Source: Bacillota bacterium (GTDB lineage: Bacteria > Bacillota_G > Limnochordia > DTU010). Taken from it: a stretch of 14,146 bases of DNA. The DNA lies in assembly GCA_012799255.1 (NCBI GenBank), contig JAAZLQ010000367.1, positions 1 to 14,146 of the forward strand, read 5' to 3'. Positions within the stretch are counted from its first letter, which is position 1. Each line of letters begins with the position of its first letter. Under the pieces are notes generated by a model. That model was given only the letters and a program-made list of their open reading frames with translations, ran no database searches and was not told where the DNA came from. A program made the translations under genes and the position numbers. Shown here in pieces: positions 13,643 to 14,146 of the stretch.

Positions 13643-14146
13643 TTACTTCTTGATAAAGACTTGGGTTATATAGTAGCTTGTCCCCTGTTTGACAATGCCA
13701 ACACCGATATGGGTGTACCCAGAATGAAGTACATTAACCCGATGACCGTCGCTGTTCATAAACAGTGTATGAGCTCTCGATACATTTCCGGTCTTAGCAA
13801 TGTTCTCGCCAGCACGGGAGTAACTGATTCCCGCACTATCTAGCATGTTATATACTGTACCCAAGGTGGGTGAAACATGACTAAAGTAGCTGTTTACCGC
13901 CATGTCATGACTCTTAGTTTTGGCTACAGATACCAAACCATAGTCAATCTGTAGTGGTTGACGACCATTTTTAATCCGCTCCTGATTAACTTGATTAATC
14001 AAGTTCTGTTCCTCACTGCTTAAGCTCGGATTAGGTTTGGGAACAGAGGTTCCTGGGCTGGGCTTGCTAGGTTGCACAGGAAGAATGGGCGTACCCGGAT
14101 CAGGAGTAGGGGTTGGGGTTGGATTGGGAGTTGGATTGGGAGTTGG
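13643..14146 (-). CDS. CAP-domain (SCP/PR-1, YkwD-like) secreted protein, 5' end cut by window edge
   Basis: The frame is open through the right edge, with 167 codons visible. A GTG at 14077 is an internal valine codon in a proline-rich stretch with no ribosome site, so I treat the gene as truncated rather than starting there. Visible residues 1-43 are a Pro/Thr/Asn/Ser-rich linker (PTPNPTPNPTPTPTPDPG first). The CAP domain runs from about 46 to 167: LINQVNQERIKNG, then SHDMAVNSYFSHVSPTLG with H90, AGENIA with E114, SDGHRVNVL with H135, and YTHIGVGIV. H90, E114 and H135 match CAP cavity residues that bind metal in some members. Bacterial YkwD-like proteins are secreted and often attached to the envelope or spore, and their activity is mostly unknown. 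A signal peptide or further domains must lie beyond the window. Confidence 0.88.
   Translation of the reverse strand, partial: PTPNPTPNPTPTPTPDPGTPILPVQPSKPSPGTSVPKPNPSLSSEEQNLINQVNQERIKNGRQPLQIDYGLVSVAKTKSHDMAVNSYFSHVSPTLGTVYNMLDSAGISYSRAGENIAKTGNVSRAHTLFMNSDGHRVNVLHSGYTHIGVGIVKQGTSYYITQVFIKK
14105..14146. repeat. Short tandem repeat coding for the Pro-Thr/Pro-Asn linker
   Basis: On the plus strand a run of hexamers (GTTGGG, GTTGGA, TTGGGA and variants) continues to the edge of the window, with the 12-base unit GGATTGGGAGTT appearing twice. On the coding minus strand it specifies PTPN and PTPT units of the CAP protein linker. It may continue outside the window, and linker length could vary by repeat slippage. 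Confidence 0.7.

Noticed and set aside
14075..14077. GTG as the start of the CAP-domain protein
   Set aside because: The frame stays open upstream to the window edge through an in-frame PT/PN linker, there is no ribosome site before it and no signal peptide after it. It is an internal valine.
14105..14146. GT-rich repeat considered as a CRISPR or intergenic repeat
   Set aside because: There are no spacers, the units are 6 or 12 bases, and they are in frame with the CAP protein.

Overview
The window looks like chromosomal DNA of a Gram-positive, probably endospore-forming member of the Firmicutes (Bacillota; Clostridia or a neighbouring class). The reasons are a SpoIID/LytB-domain protein, strong AGGAGG-type ribosome binding sites, frequent TTG and GTG starts, a DUF445 (YheB-like) protein, an RsiV-like DUF3298 protein, a YkwD-like CAP protein and a short lipobox lipoprotein. 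Lineage is an inference. I see no rRNA, tRNA, CRISPR array, insertion sequence, phage gene or attachment site. Most of it is ordinary housekeeping and cell-envelope DNA.

Left part (1-3637, minus strand). Four genes with gaps of 3-4 bases form an apparent operon, read right to left: a CoA-binding protein, an M20 amidohydrolase, a secreted SpoIID/LytB-domain protein and a flippase-like membrane protein cut by the window edge. Divergent from it, with an extended -10 promoter and a TTG start, is a stand-alone 5'-3' exonuclease homologous to the N-terminal domain of DNA polymerase I. It converges on an RpiR-family regulator across a hairpin.

Middle part (4619-9755). The RpiR regulator has a 16-base near-palindrome upstream that could be its operator. 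Next come an oligoendopeptidase F gene ending in a strong terminator and, divergently, a 716-residue FtsA-like actin-fold protein. The second half of the latter is a tandem array of ubiquitin/ThiS-like modules, and it is the most unusual protein here.

Right part (9728-14146). On the minus strand are a secreted DUF4163/DUF3298 protein whose 3' end overlaps the FtsA-like gene by 28 bases, an unrecognised small lipoprotein, an alpha/beta-hydrolase esterase, and, overlapping the esterase by 20 bases, a degenerate BadF/N-acetylglucosamine-kinase-like protein that has lost its phosphate-binding motif. A promoter region with two divergent, similarly built promoters separates this from a plus-strand DUF445 membrane protein. 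A CAP-domain protein with a Pro/Thr/Asn-rich linker enters from the right edge.

Several products act on or outside the membrane (SpoIID/LytB, flippase-like, DUF3298, lipoprotein, DUF445, CAP), but the sequence does not show them forming a single system. I found no clear defence, mobile or biosynthetic island. The best candidates for something new are the FtsA-like/beta-grasp fusion and the pseudo-kinase-like protein coupled to an esterase.
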